Source: Anaerorhabdus sp036637135
GTDB taxonomy: Bacteria > Bacillota_I > Bacilli_A > Erysipelotrichales > Erysipelotrichaceae
DNA length: 64,000 nucleotides
Direction of reading: 5' to 3'
Assembly (NCBI RefSeq): GCF_036637135.1
Contig: NZ_JAVWNC010000006.1
Coordinates: 1-64,000, forward strand
Both the position numbers and the translations under genes were made by a program. Positions 27,567-38,200 of the stretch are shown piece after piece. How positions within the stretch are numbered: position 1 is the stretch's first letter; every line of letters begins with the position of its first letter. The notes under the pieces are model-generated. The model saw nothing but the letters and a program-made list of their open reading frames with translations, had not been told where the DNA came from and did not search any database.

Positions 27567-27962
27567 ATGTATTCAATGAAAGAAGTATGTAAGAAGACAG
27601 GTATGACATATGAAACACTTAAATACTATTGTAATGAGGGTTTAATTCCCAATGTAAAACGTGATGATAATAATTACCGTGTATTCGATGATCGTGATAT
27701 TGCATGGATTGATAGTCTATCGTGCTTAAAACAATGTGGAATGAGTATTTCAGAAATGAAGGAATATATCCAACTTTGTTTAAAAGGGGAATCATCAATT
27801 CCAGAACGTAAAATAATATTGGATAAGAAAAAGGAATTATTGGAAAGAAAATTGAAGGAAGTAAATGATAGTATTCAGTACATTAATACAAAACAACAAT
27901 TCTATGATGATGTCCTTGATGGAAAAATAAAATATAAAAGTAATTTGATTATTACAAATTAA
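27567..27962 (+). CDS. MerR-family transcriptional regulator
   Basis: DNA-binding activator. Residues 1-70 are the winged helix-turn-helix of the MerR family (SMKEVCKKTGMTYETLKYYCNEGLIP, then NYRVFDDRDIAWIDSL), followed by a long coiled-coil dimerisation helix (about 75-115). The effector domain is very short (131 residues in all). Cysteines in the HTH and at positions 40-70 are not in metal-binding arrangement, so an aldehyde or redox signal is more likely than metal. It is divergent from the aldo/keto reductase operon and predicted to control it. A strong aaaggag site precedes the ATG. Confidence 0.9.
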   Translation: MYSMKEVCKKTGMTYETLKYYCNEGLIPNVKRDDNNYRVFDDRDIAWIDSLSCLKQCGMSISEMKEYIQLCLKGESSIPERKIILDKKKELLERKLKEVNDSIQYINTKQQFYDDVLDGKIKYKSNLIITN

Positions 27963-28082
27963 TATAAAAAAATGTATATTGTCTGAAAAAAATAAAAAAA
28001 TTTATAAAAAAGTTAAGAATTGAAATAAGCGATAATATAAGGCTTTTTTTGGTATATACAATGATAAAAACTTCACAACTCC

Positions 28083-28096
28083 TGTAAACGATTACA
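28083..28096 (+). promoter_or_regulatory. cre-like or LacI-type operator
   Basis: TGTAAACGATTACA fits both the CcpA cre consensus TGWAANCGNTNWCA exactly and the general LacI-family operator. It is a 14-base near-palindrome 126 bases before the LacI gene. It may be bound by that regulator, by CcpA, or by both. Confidence 0.6.
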
Positions 28097-28191
28097 GAAA
28101 CCGCTTGCATTTTTTTGATGCATATGATAATTTAGAAATATAAATTAAATGTTGATCCACTTTTTAAAAAAGATTGTTTTTTTTAGAGCTT

Positions 28192-28209
28192 CATGTAATG
28201 GATTACATG
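28192..28209 (+). promoter_or_regulatory. Palindromic operator next to the LacI gene
   Basis: CATGTAAT-GG-ATTACATG is an 18-base palindrome ending 12 bases before the LacI start codon. Its TGTAAT half-sites resemble those of the upstream site. Its position overlaps the expected leader, so binding would block transcription or elongation; autoregulation is the simplest reading. Confidence 0.65.
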
Positions 28210-28221
28210 GAAAGGATAAAA

Positions 28222-29238
28222 ATGAAAAATCAAGAATCTGTAAAGATCAGTGACGTATCAAAATTAGCAGGAGTTTCTGTTGCGACAGTTTCTCGTGTCA
28301 TAAATAACACATGCTATGTAAATCCTGAAACAAAAGAGAAGGTACAAAAAGCAATCAATGAATTATCATATGAACCAAACTTATCTGCACGTAACTTAAG
28401 AAGAAATACAAGCGGCGCGATTCTTGTGTTAACACCCAATCTTACTAACCCATATTATTCAAATATTATCGAGGGTATTAGTGAGACTGCAAGAAAGTAT
28501 GGAAGTAGCACATTTGTATGTAGTTCTAACGGAGATAAGAAACAAGAAATGGAATTGATTAAAATGTTGGATAGCCGTAGAGCGGATGCAGCAATTGTTC
28601 TTGCGACTAACTATAACGATAAATGGTTATTACCATATGCACAAAAATACCCAGTCGTATTCTGTAGTGAATACAATCCAAAATTAAAAGTTAATCGTGT
28701 TTCAGTCGACAATTACAAGGCGGCCTTTGAAGCTACAGAATATTTGATTCAATTAGGACATACTAAAATTGGTATGTTGAGTAGTGAGAATGAGTATATC
28801 TCTACAAAACTACGTATGGATGGATTTCTGGATGCTTGCAAAAAACATGGAATCGATAGTTCTAAAAACATTGATTTCGCCTCCAGTGATTACTCCTTCC
28901 AAAGTGCTAGGAAACTAGCAACGAAATTACTATCGAAGAAAAATCATGTAACCGCCTTGTTTTGTATATCAGATATTCTTGCATTAGGTGCAATCTACGG
29001 TGCAAGGCAAGTAGGACTTGATGTTCCAAATGATGTATCAATTGTTGGATTCGATAACTTGGAATATGCGGAGATGATGGTTCCACAAATCACAACAGTA
29101 AATCAACCATGCAGAGAAATTGGAGTATCTGCGATGGAAAGAGTACAAGAATTATTAAATGATCAAGAAGAAAAACCAAAGGTTACTTTACTATCACATC
29201 AATTAGTAGTCAGAGGATCTACTGAAAAAATCAAATAG
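28222..29238 (+). CDS. LacI-family transcriptional regulator
   Basis: Sugar-responsive repressor. The N-terminal helix-turn-helix VKISDVSKLAGVSVATVSRVIN, the hinge with YEPNLSARNLR and the periplasmic-binding-protein-like effector domain (SGAILVLTPNLTNPYY onward; ISIVGFDNLEYAEMMVPQITTV-type end) are all typical; 338 residues. The ATG at 28222 has aaagga five bases upstream; a longer frame at 28174 would run through the operator. It sits directly before a sugar ABC importer that it probably controls, about 60 bases ahead of the binding protein gene. Effector sugar unknown. Confidence 0.93.
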   Translation: MKNQESVKISDVSKLAGVSVATVSRVINNTCYVNPETKEKVQKAINELSYEPNLSARNLRRNTSGAILVLTPNLTNPYYSNIIEGISETARKYGSSTFVCSSNGDKKQEMELIKMLDSRRADAAIVLATNYNDKWLLPYAQKYPVVFCSEYNPKLKVNRVSVDNYKAAFEATEYLIQLGHTKIGMLSSENEYISTKLRMDGFLDACKKHGIDSSKNIDFASSDYSFQSARKLATKLLSKKNHVTALFCISDILALGAIYGARQVGLDVPNDVSIVGFDNLEYAEMMVPQITTVNQPCREIGVSAMERVQELLNDQEEKPKVTLLSHQLVVRGSTEKIK

Positions 29239-29299
29239 GGTTGAACGAGACGGGAACTCGTTAATCATAAAAATTTCATTAAGAAAGAGAGGAAAGAAA

Positions 29300-30391
29300 A
29301 TGAAAAAAGGTTTAAAAGCATTACTCGTATCATTATTAGCATTAAGCCTAGCTGCTTGTAGCGCTCCTGCAAAGGAACCTGCAGCTGGAGGAGAAACTGG
29401 AACTACTGGCGATGATAAAATCGTAATTGGTGTTGTTGTTCCATCTGGAGACCATGGGTTTACAGGAGAAAGTTTAGCACATGCTAAAGCTGAAGCTGAA
29501 GCAATCAATGCTAGCGGTCAAAATGTTGAAGTTATCGTTAAAGACGGACTTGAAGCAAGTGACCAAATCACATCAATCGAAAACTTACTATCAAGTAGTA
29601 ATCCTGATGTAATCGTATTATGGCCAATGGAAGGTGAAGCATTACGTAGTGCTGCACAATCTATTACAGATGCTGGTGTTAAACTAGTTATCTATGACCG
29701 TTTAATCGATGGTTTCAAAGCTGATACATTTGTTGGAGACATCATGGGAGATAACGTTGGTATCGGTACTCAAATGGGTAACTACCTAACAACATTCTTT
29801 GCTGATGATGATGCAGTTAATTACTTACGTTTCATTGGTGATGCATCAACAGTTGGTGTTCAACGTTCACAAGGTATGGATGATGTAGTTGATCCTGCTA
29901 AATTCGTTCAAATGAAAGACACATTCGTAACAAACTGGAGCTCAGAAACATCACAAAACCTTATGGAAGAATGGTTAGCTGGAGCTACTAAAGAAGAAAT
30001 CGAAAGTTTAGATTTAATCGTAACTCATGATGATGAAATTACAGATGGTATCATGAATGCATTAGAAGCTTACACAGGTGGAGCTGACTTAAGTAACTTA
30101 AGACTTATGACTTCAATCGGTGGACGTAAAGAAACTTTAGAAAAATTCGATAACACTAAATTAGGTGTTAAACTTATCACTTATTACTTTGCTCCTGGTA
30201 TGGTAAGAGAAGCAATCCGTTTAGGAGTTTCTGCTGCTCAAGGTGCTGAATATACTGGTGCAACATTGACTGATGGAGTTTACTTAATCCCTACATTTGC
30301 AATTTCTAATGCAGGTGGAGACGCTAAATTTGATTTCGAAGGATATAGAGGAAGCGATATATTCACAGAACGTTACAGCATTTTCGAATAA
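29300..30391 (+). CDS. Sugar ABC transporter substrate-binding lipoprotein
   Basis: Ligand receptor of the importer, of the Peripla_BP_4 type used with RbsA/RbsC transporters. The lipobox LAACSA gives lipid Cys20. The ribose/galactose-binding fold is shown by VIGVVVPSGDHGFTGESLAHAKAEAEA, GIGTQMGNYL and TNWSSETSQNLMEEWL. An agaaagagagg site precedes the ATG. 363 residues. It is the first structural gene after LacI and is separated from the ATPase by a hairpin. The ligand is probably a monosaccharide or a polyol such as inositol, by context. Confidence 0.92.
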   Translation: MKKGLKALLVSLLALSLAACSAPAKEPAAGGETGTTGDDKIVIGVVVPSGDHGFTGESLAHAKAEAEAINASGQNVEVIVKDGLEASDQITSIENLLSSSNPDVIVLWPMEGEALRSAAQSITDAGVKLVIYDRLIDGFKADTFVGDIMGDNVGIGTQMGNYLTTFFADDDAVNYLRFIGDASTVGVQRSQGMDDVVDPAKFVQMKDTFVTNWSSETSQNLMEEWLAGATKEEIESLDLIVTHDDEITDGIMNALEAYTGGADLSNLRLMTSIGGRKETLEKFDNTKLGVKLITYYFAPGMVREAIRLGVSAAQGAEYTGATLTDGVYLIPTFAISNAGGDAKFDFEGYRGSDIFTERYSIFE

Positions 30392-30412
30392 TTAAAATTT
30401 GATGATGATGTT

Positions 30413-30446
30413 GAAAGTCGGTCGTCATTGACCGACTTTCTTATTT
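30413..30446 (+). terminator. Hairpin between binding protein and ATPase genes
   Basis: An 11-bp perfect stem (30413-30423 with 30430-30440) and six-base loop are followed by TTATTT. As in the nucleoside operon, it would trim or stabilise the binding-protein message and lower read-through to the ATPase. Confidence 0.8.
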
Positions 30447-30464
30447 AAATAAAGGAGTAAGAAT

Positions 30465-31967
30465 ATGCTTGTTGAAATGAAGGGTATTGTCATGGACTTC
30501 GGTCCAGTTCGTGCTGTAAATAACGTAGATTTCTCAATTAATACAAAAGATATTGTTGGGTTACTCGGGGAAAACGGTGCAGGAAAATCAACACTAATGA
30601 ATGTGCTTGCTGGAGCACTTCAGCCAACAAAAGGAGAAATCTTTATTGATGGTAAAAAAGTGCATATCGCTAATGCTCATGTTGCTAGTCAATATGGAAT
30701 TCGCTTTATCCACCAAGAACTTAATCTTTGTAACGAATTAACGGTTGTAGAGAATATGTTTCTAGCACAAGAAATAACTAAAAATGGGATTACACAAACA
30801 AAAGAAATGGTAAACCGTTGTAAAGAAGTATTCGAAAGAATGAATGTAAATATCAATCCATTAAGTCATGTAGGAGATTTACAAGCAGCAGAAAAACAAT
30901 TACTTGAAATTGCTAAATCACTACTGTTCAAATCGGAACTAATTATTATGGATGAACCAACAACGGCTTTATCAACAAATGAAATTGAGAATTTGTTCAA
31001 TATCATGAGGCAATTAAGTGAAGAAGGTGTAAGTTTCATTTTCATCTCACATAAAATGCCGGAATTGTTTGAGATATGCAAAACATATTTCATTATGCGA
31101 GATGGAAACTATGTATCACAGGGGAATTTCAAAGATATCGTTGAAAGTGAAATTACTGAAATGATGATTGGTCATAACCTTGCAGAAGATTCATTTGATA
31201 ACAAAGAAAACTATTCAAAAGACAAAGTAGTTTTATCAGTAAAAAATTTCTCGAGTGAATTGTTTCATGATATTAATTTCGAATTGCATTCAGGTGAAAT
31301 CATTGCGATTACTGGGCTTCAAGGTTCAGGTAGAGAAGCAATTGCGGATGCTTTATTTGGTGCAGAAAAATACACAGGTATTATTGAAATAGATGGGCAA
31401 GCAATGAAGAAAGACTCTAAGATAATTAATTTTATGAAACGTGGTGTTGCGTTAGTACCACGTATGCGTAAAGAAAGAGGAATCTTTAATGATTTATCGA
31501 TTTATGACAATATGTCAATGGCATTCATTAATACAAAATTAAAAAAATTATTAATTAGTGATAAAGATGAAAGTGAAAGATTTGTTAGACAACAAGCTGC
31601 AATGAAAATCAAAGTAGGTAATCCAAACAATCCAATAACTTCTTTATCTGGTGGTAATCAACAAAAGGTTATTCTAGGTAGATGGTTAGAAGCAGATGCA
31701 GGTATCATGTTGTTTGATAACCCAACACAAGGAATTGACGTTGGAGCTAAGTTTGAAATCTATCATTTGATACTTGAACTTGCAAAACAAGGAAAAGGAA
31801 TTATTGTATTCAGTGCAGAATTCCCAGAAATATACAAAGTAGCGGATCGTTGCTTAGTTTTATATAAAGGGGAAGTTATGAAAGAAATGAATCGTGACGA
31901 ATTAAATGAAAAAGATGTCATGATGTATTCAACAGGAATTAATACGGAGGTAAGAGCAGATGTTTAA
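30465..31967 (+). CDS. Sugar ABC transporter ATPase (RbsA/MglA type)
   Basis: Tandem-domain ATPase of the importer, 500 residues. First domain: Walker A GENGAGKST, signature-region AAEKQLLEIAKSL, Walker B IIMDEPTTAL. Second domain: degenerate P-loop GLQGSGREAI, signature SLSGGNQQKV and IMLFDNPTQGID. The Q-loop and H-loop (FISHKM) are present in domain one. aaaggag precedes the ATG. It overlaps the permease by eight bases. The family moves pentoses, hexoses or polyols. Confidence 0.95.
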   Translation: MLVEMKGIVMDFGPVRAVNNVDFSINTKDIVGLLGENGAGKSTLMNVLAGALQPTKGEIFIDGKKVHIANAHVASQYGIRFIHQELNLCNELTVVENMFLAQEITKNGITQTKEMVNRCKEVFERMNVNINPLSHVGDLQAAEKQLLEIAKSLLFKSELIIMDEPTTALSTNEIENLFNIMRQLSEEGVSFIFISHKMPELFEICKTYFIMRDGNYVSQGNFKDIVESEITEMMIGHNLAEDSFDNKENYSKDKVVLSVKNFSSELFHDINFELHSGEIIAITGLQGSGREAIADALFGAEKYTGIIEIDGQAMKKDSKIINFMKRGVALVPRMRKERGIFNDLSIYDNMSMAFINTKLKKLLISDKDESERFVRQQAAMKIKVGNPNNPITSLSGGNQQKVILGRWLEADAGIMLFDNPTQGIDVGAKFEIYHLILELAKQGKGIIVFSAEFPEIYKVADRCLVLYKGEVMKEMNRDELNEKDVMMYSTGINTEVRADV

Positions 31968-32949
31968 GAGTTTTCAGGGGTTATCGTCAAAAGAAATACT
32001 AAGAAAAATTGTTCAAGATTATAGTTATTGGTTATCATTTTTTCTATTAGTTATTATTGCATCAATTATGAATCCAAATTTCTTTACTTGGAATAACATT
32101 ACAAATATCTTTGTACAAAGTACAATGATTGGCTTAATTGCTATGGGTATGAGTATGGTTATCTCAGCGGGACAAATTGATATTTCGGTTGGTTCACAAG
32201 TTGCGATACTTGGTGGATTCGGTATTATGGTTTTAAACTCAACAGGTAGTGTTTGGGTTATGCTTGGGTTCTGTATTGTTGGAGGAGCTATTATTGGTAC
32301 GGTCAATGGTCTACTTGTAGCCAAGGGACATTTGCCAGCGATGATTGCCACACTTGCAATGCAAACTGCATGTCGTTCTATTATTAACTTCTATGGTCAA
32401 GGTGGGCCATTTACAGTAAAACAAGAAATCTATGATAGTTTTAGAATGATAGCTGTTGGAGGCTTTCAATTAGGTGATATTAAGATACCGTATATGATGG
32501 TGATCTTCATCGTTGTTGCGATTATATTTAATGTCATCATGAAACGTACAAAACTAGGTAAACACATTTATGCAGTAGGTAGTAACGAAACATCTGCAAG
32601 ACTTGCAGGTATTAATGTAGATATGACAAAAGTTGCTGTATTTACAATCACTGGAATCATGTGCGGTATTGCTGCTGTACTATATGCATCACGTTTAACT
32701 GCTGTTGCTTCTGCGAATGCTGCAGTTGGATATGAGATGGAAGCGATTGCTGCTGTAGCAATTGGTGGTACATCAATGAGTGGTGGTAAAGGAAAGATCA
32801 TGGGAACCTTCTTAGGGGTACTTATGTTCAAGATCATTAGTAATATCTTAACTAGTGCTGATGTATCATCTTTCTTGAATGGTGCAATTAGTGGTTCTAT
32901 TATTGTTATTGCGGTATTACTTCAAAATTTCCAAAATAGAAAGAAATAG
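31960..32949 (+). CDS. Sugar ABC transporter permease (RbsC type)
   Basis: Membrane subunit, about ten helices, 329 residues. Motifs SAGQIDISVGSQVA and YAVGSNETSARLAGINV are the substrate-side and ATPase-coupling regions of the RbsC family; AAVAIGGTSMSGGKGKIMGTFLGVL is the conserved late block. It is coupled to the ATPase gene and followed nine bases later by the dehydrogenase gene. Confidence 0.95.
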   Translation: MFKSFQGLSSKEILRKIVQDYSYWLSFFLLVIIASIMNPNFFTWNNITNIFVQSTMIGLIAMGMSMVISAGQIDISVGSQVAILGGFGIMVLNSTGSVWVMLGFCIVGGAIIGTVNGLLVAKGHLPAMIATLAMQTACRSIINFYGQGGPFTVKQEIYDSFRMIAVGGFQLGDIKIPYMMVIFIVVAIIFNVIMKRTKLGKHIYAVGSNETSARLAGINVDMTKVAVFTITGIMCGIAAVLYASRLTAVASANAAVGYEMEAIAAVAIGGTSMSGGKGKIMGTFLGVLMFKIISNILTSADVSSFLNGAISGSIIVIAVLLQNFQNRKK

Positions 32950-32957
32950 GTGAACAT

Positions 32958-34001
32958 ATGTTGAAAATTGGAATTATTGGTTGTGGTAAAATTACACAAG
33001 TTCGCCATGCCCCAGAATATGCTGAAAATCCGAATTGTGAAATTGTAGCTTTCTTTGATAACAATCATGAAAGAGCACAAGAACTTGCGAAAGAATACAA
33101 TGCAGTTGCTTGCGCAACACTTGATGAATTATTAGATTTAGATATAGATGCAGTAAGTGTTAATGTTGCAAACTTTGCACATGCTGATGTATCTATCAAA
33201 GCATTAAATAAAGGAAAACATGTATTAGTAGAAAAACCAATGGCAACTACAGTTGAAGAATGTGTTGCAATGATTGAAGCTGCTAAAGAAAATAATGTAC
33301 AACTAATGGTTGCACAAAATCAAAGATTTGCACTAGCTCATGTTAAAGCACATGAATTAATTCAAAGCGGTGCGATTGGTAAAGTATTAACATTTAGAAC
33401 AGTATTTGGACACCCAGGGCCTGAGGGTTGGACAGGTGATGCAAATTCATGGTTCTTTGATAAGAAACTTGCCCACTTTGGTGCAATGGCTGATTTAGGT
33501 GTACATAAAACAGATTTGATGCATTATTTATTAGATGATGAAATCACAGATGTATTTGCACAAATACGTACATTAGATAAGAAATATCCAGATGGAACAC
33601 CAATCACAGTTGATGATAATTCTTATTGTATGTATCAAACTAAAAAAGGTGCAATTGGTACAATGCATGTGAGTTGGACTTTCTATGGTAATGAAGATAA
33701 TTCAACAGTAATTTATGGAACAGAAGGAATTTTAAAATGTTATACAGATCCTGAATATTCTTTGATTCTTGAAAAGAAAAATGGAGAAGTAGAAAAATTT
33801 CAATTAGATCAAATGACTTCAAATAAAGAACAAACAAGTAATGGTAGAACAAATACAGGAGTAATTGATGGATTTGTTGAAGCGATACTTGAAGGTAAAG
33901 AAGTTCCTGTTCCAGGTTATGAAGCTAGCAAAGCAATGCGCGTAGTTATTGCTGCTGAAGAAGCGGCAGCAAAAAATTGCATGGTAAAGGTTAAATACTA
34001 G
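32958..34001 (+). CDS. Gfo/Idh/MocA-family oxidoreductase
   Basis: NAD(P)-dependent dehydrogenase for a sugar or polyol. The Rossmann motif is GIIGCGKI, and EKPMATT holds the catalytic-lysine block (EKP). LADLGVHKTDLMHYLL-type residues follow the family's second signature. 347 residues. It sits between a sugar permease gene and a sugar isomerase gene, so it probably oxidises the imported sugar. Inositol 2-dehydrogenase is the best-known relative, but no inositol-specific residue can be claimed. Confidence 0.92.
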   Translation: MLKIGIIGCGKITQVRHAPEYAENPNCEIVAFFDNNHERAQELAKEYNAVACATLDELLDLDIDAVSVNVANFAHADVSIKALNKGKHVLVEKPMATTVEECVAMIEAAKENNVQLMVAQNQRFALAHVKAHELIQSGAIGKVLTFRTVFGHPGPEGWTGDANSWFFDKKLAHFGAMADLGVHKTDLMHYLLDDEITDVFAQIRTLDKKYPDGTPITVDDNSYCMYQTKKGAIGTMHVSWTFYGNEDNSTVIYGTEGILKCYTDPEYSLILEKKNGEVEKFQLDQMTSNKEQTSNGRTNTGVIDGFVEAILEGKEVPVPGYEASKAMRVVIAAEEAAAKNCMVKVKY

Positions 34002-34011
34002 GGGTGAAATA

Positions 34012-35001
34012 ATGAAAAGAATGATATCAATTTGTAGTGGACAATATGGAGACTTATCTCTAGAAGAATTATGTCAAAAAATGAGTAGTTTTGGATATGA
34101 AGGTTTAGAACTTGCAGTAGCGGCTCATGTGGATGTACATCAAGTAATAAATAAACCAGAATACGTAAAAGAACTATTTGCAACTTTAAATAAATATAAT
34201 TTAAAGATAAGTGCGCTAGGTGCTCATTTAGTTGGTCAATGTGTTGGAGATAATTTTGATTCTCGTTTAAATAATTTTGCACCTAATGAATTAGCGAATC
34301 AACCTGAAAAGATTAGAGAATGGGCAATTGAAGAAATGAAAGATGTTGCGCGTGCTGCTAAGATACTTGATGTGAAGGTTGTTACGTGTTTCTTAGGTTC
34401 TCCAATTTGGGCATATTGGTATTCTTTTCCACAAACTACTCAACAAATGGTAGATGATGGTTTTAATCGTATTAAAGAATTATGGACTCCAATATTTGAT
34501 GTTTATGACGAATGTGGAGTGAAACTTGCATTAGAAGTACATCCTACAGAAATTGCATTTGATTACTACACGACAAAGAAATTATTGGAAACAATAGAAT
34601 ATAGAGAAACACTAGGATTAAATTTTGATCCAAGTCATCTAGTTTGGCAAGGTATGGATCCAGTATTATTTATTAGAGATTTTGCCGATAGAATTTATAA
34701 TGTGCATGCAAAAGATGTAAAAGTACGCCTTGATGGTAGAGCTGGAATTCTTGGTTCACATATTGAATTTGGAGATACAAAAAGAGGCTGGAACTTTGTG
34801 TCATTAGGTCATGGAGATGTAAACTTTGATAATATTACACGTGAGTTGAATCAAATCGGATATCAAGGCCCTGTTGCAGTTGAATGGGAAGATAGTGGTA
34901 TGGAAAGATTTGCAGGAGCCAAAGAAGCATGTGAATATATCAAAAAATGGGACTTCCAACCATCAGATGTCAGCTTTGATGCAGCGCTTAAGACGGAGTA
35001 A
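34012..35001 (+). CDS. Sugar phosphate isomerase/epimerase (TIM barrel)
   Basis: Xylose-isomerase-like TIM-barrel enzyme of the IolE/YcjR type. The metal ligands of the family appear in LALEVHPTEIAFD (Glu), LGLNFDPSHLVWQ (Asp/His), IYNVHAKDVKV (His) and GPVAVEWEDSG (Glu). 329 residues. It is the last gene of the sugar operon, ten bases after the dehydrogenase. With it and the dehydrogenase, the set forms a compact 'import, oxidise, isomerise' pathway without a kinase. Substrate unknown. Confidence 0.9.
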   Translation: MKRMISICSGQYGDLSLEELCQKMSSFGYEGLELAVAAHVDVHQVINKPEYVKELFATLNKYNLKISALGAHLVGQCVGDNFDSRLNNFAPNELANQPEKIREWAIEEMKDVARAAKILDVKVVTCFLGSPIWAYWYSFPQTTQQMVDDGFNRIKELWTPIFDVYDECGVKLALEVHPTEIAFDYYTTKKLLETIEYRETLGLNFDPSHLVWQGMDPVLFIRDFADRIYNVHAKDVKVRLDGRAGILGSHIEFGDTKRGWNFVSLGHGDVNFDNITRELNQIGYQGPVAVEWEDSGMERFAGAKEACEYIKKWDFQPSDVSFDAALKTE

Positions 35002-35218
35002 AGAAGAGAAATAATTTAATATTGATAACCTGGAAACTTATGTTGAAGGGTTATTTTTATTTTTTGATAATAAGGCAAATAACTCGAAAAACAGTCAATT
35101 GGATATGCTTATAAGTGATTCATACATGAAAATAGGTTAATTATTACTCCATATAACCGAAATATAACTGATATCGATTATCATTAGGTTGTAATTAATA
35201 AAAACGGAGGTATTTGGT

Positions 35219-38200
35219 ATGAAGAAAATTATAAAATTAACGATGGCATTAACACTTTTATTAACAACGTTTCCATCGTCAACTTGGGAAGTTTTTGCAA
35301 CTGCTCAAGAGGGAGAAATTATAAATGTTGAAGATGGTTTTGTAGAAAGTACAGAAGATATTTCTGGTGAAAATGGTGAAACACCTGTTGTAACAGTAAC
35401 ACCTACAATTTCAATTGAACCAACTCAAACGCCAAATGTAGAAATAACTCCGACACCAGAAGTGGTAACAACACCAGAAGTGTCTGCAACACCAGAAGTG
35501 TCTGCAACACCAGAAGTATCTGTAACACCAGAAGTATCAGCAACACCAGAAGTATCAGCTACTCCAGAAACGGAAGCTGTAAAAACGGTGTTAACTGTTA
35601 ATCATGTTTATACTGGTAATGATGTAGAAATTAAAGAAACAACAGTTGTTGAAAACCTTACTGTTGGTGATAAAATAAACAGCCATGATTTTGTAGTAGA
35701 TAAAGAATATTATAATTTTGAAAGCGTTAGTGCTGACGAAATAAAGTTAGAAAAAGAAAACAACGAACTAACAATTGCTTATATTTTTCAACACTCTGAA
35801 TCTGTGACTGGTGAAGTTATAAGTCAAACTAAAAAAGGAAGAAATGCATCTAATAATGAACCAGGTGCGGTATTCACGAAAAAAGAAGCTTCTTGGGTAG
35901 ATTATGATACAGGACTTGCGAAGATAGAATTTACCGTTTCAGGAAATCCAGTAAAAAAAGGTTCTGATATATTATTGATTATGGATACTTCTGGAAGTAT
36001 GGTAAATAATGATACTTCTGGTTCTATTCCAGAAGGAAGTTATGCTTCAAAACTAAAAGACGCAGTTTCTGCATTCTCTAATAATATTTTTACAGCAGAT
36101 AGTGATGTTAGATTAGCAACGATTAATTTTTCGGATTATGCAAATACAGTTACCAACACTTTTGCATCATACAACGATATGATAATGCATCCACAGGGTG
36201 GCAAATACTCAGCAAGTGACTTTTTTACAAATACAATGTGGGATACAAGTAAAAAATTCTTTTTATTCGGAGGACAAACAAACTATACGAGTGCAATAGA
36301 AGCTGCAATTAAGATGATTAACGGAAGAACAGATAAATCACGTCCTGTTTATGTAATCTTTATGAGTGACGGAGCACCTAATAGTCCTAGTGAGACAGCT
36401 GGTAATGGACAATCGGCAATTGGTGGTCTTACAGCGCTTGCGACAGTATATTCAATCGGGTTAGAAATTGGTGAAGATTCATTTAATCAATATATAAAAC
36501 CATTAGCAACTGATCAAAGTTTAGAATATGCAAAAAATACAAATGCAGCAGGGTTAGTTGATGTTTATAAAAATATCGCTGGCGAAATTAAAATAGCTGG
36601 AACAAATGGTCAAATTGTTGATGAAATTAATGATGAGGTATTTGAAATTGTTTATGAATCAAGTTTGCCAAAAATCGAGGCATCTCATGGAACAGTTTCT
36701 GTAGTAGATAATAAAGTAACGTGGACATTTGACACAATTACAGAAACTGTAAAAAAACTTACGATTTATGTAAAGGTAAATAATAAAAATGCAACAGGAT
36801 CAGTCAATACAAATTTGAATGCTCAATTGAATTACACAAACTATAATGATGAAGATAAAAAAGTGGATTATGAATCACCGGTATTAACAATAGGTAATAC
36901 TGGAATAATTCAAATATTCAATTATTTAGTAGATGAAAATGGTAATTTGATAGATCAAAAAGATTTACCAATAAGTGAATTTAGCAAAAGAGTAGATATC
37001 CAAAGTTATTTTTATCAAGATGAAACTTCAAAAGCTATCGATTTATCATTTGGGAAATATTCTGTTAATCCTCAAGAGTTTATTACAGTAGAAGGTCAAA
37101 AGTATGAATTGGTAACTGGTGCAATTCATAATTCTACTATTCCATCAGATGTTGAGTTGAATGGTACAAATAGAAATGTAAAATTGTATTTTGGTTATAA
37201 AAAAGTTAACGATCCTGTATACTATGATGTAACAATTCAGTATCAAAATGAAGAGGGTAGTACAATAAATGCAACTAAAACAATTAAAGATGCGCAATAC
37301 AATACAACAGTTAACGCAATCGATCATATTATTGAAATTAATGGGTATACATTTAAAAGTTCAAATCCAGAAAGTGTAACTGTTTCCAGTGATGTACAAA
37401 AAAATAACATCATCTTAACTTATCAAAAAAATATGAAAAATATTTCATTCGAAATCTATGATAGAGTAGGTGGTGTTGATGAAACAACTGCGACTTATAA
37501 AGGTACGGCGAATGTATGGGAATTAGATTCACAAGTTGTACCGGTAGACTATCAAGATATTACGAAATCACAAAGTGTACATGATGGATATAGTTTGACT
37601 GGATATGAAGATGAAAATGGAAATGAAGTTGATTNNNNNNNNNNNNNNNNNNNNNNNNNNNNNNNNNNNNNNNNNNNNNNNNNNNNNNNNNNNNNNNNNN
37701 NNNNNNNNNNNNNNNNNNNNNNNNNNNNNNNNNNATCAACACTACCAGCGGGAACTAAATTATATGCGGTATATGACGCAAATAAATATGATGTAACAAT
37801 TCAGTATCAAAATGAAGAGGGTAGTACAATAAATGCAACTAAAACAATTAAAGATGCGCAATACAATACAACAGTTAACGCAATCGATCATATTATTGAA
37901 ATTAATGGGTATACATTTAAAAGTTCAAATCCAGAAAGTGTAACTGTTTCCAGTGATGTACAAAAAAATAACATCATCTTAACTTATCAAAAAAATATGA
38001 AAAATATTTCATTCGAAATCTATGATAGAGTAGGTGGTGTTGATGAAACAACTGCGACTTATAAAGGTACGGCGAATGTATGGGAATTAGATTCACAAGT
38101 TGTACCGGTAGACTATCAAGATATTACGAAATCACAAAGTGTACATGATGGATATAGTTTAACTGGATATGAAGATGAAAATGGAAATAAAGTTGAACTA

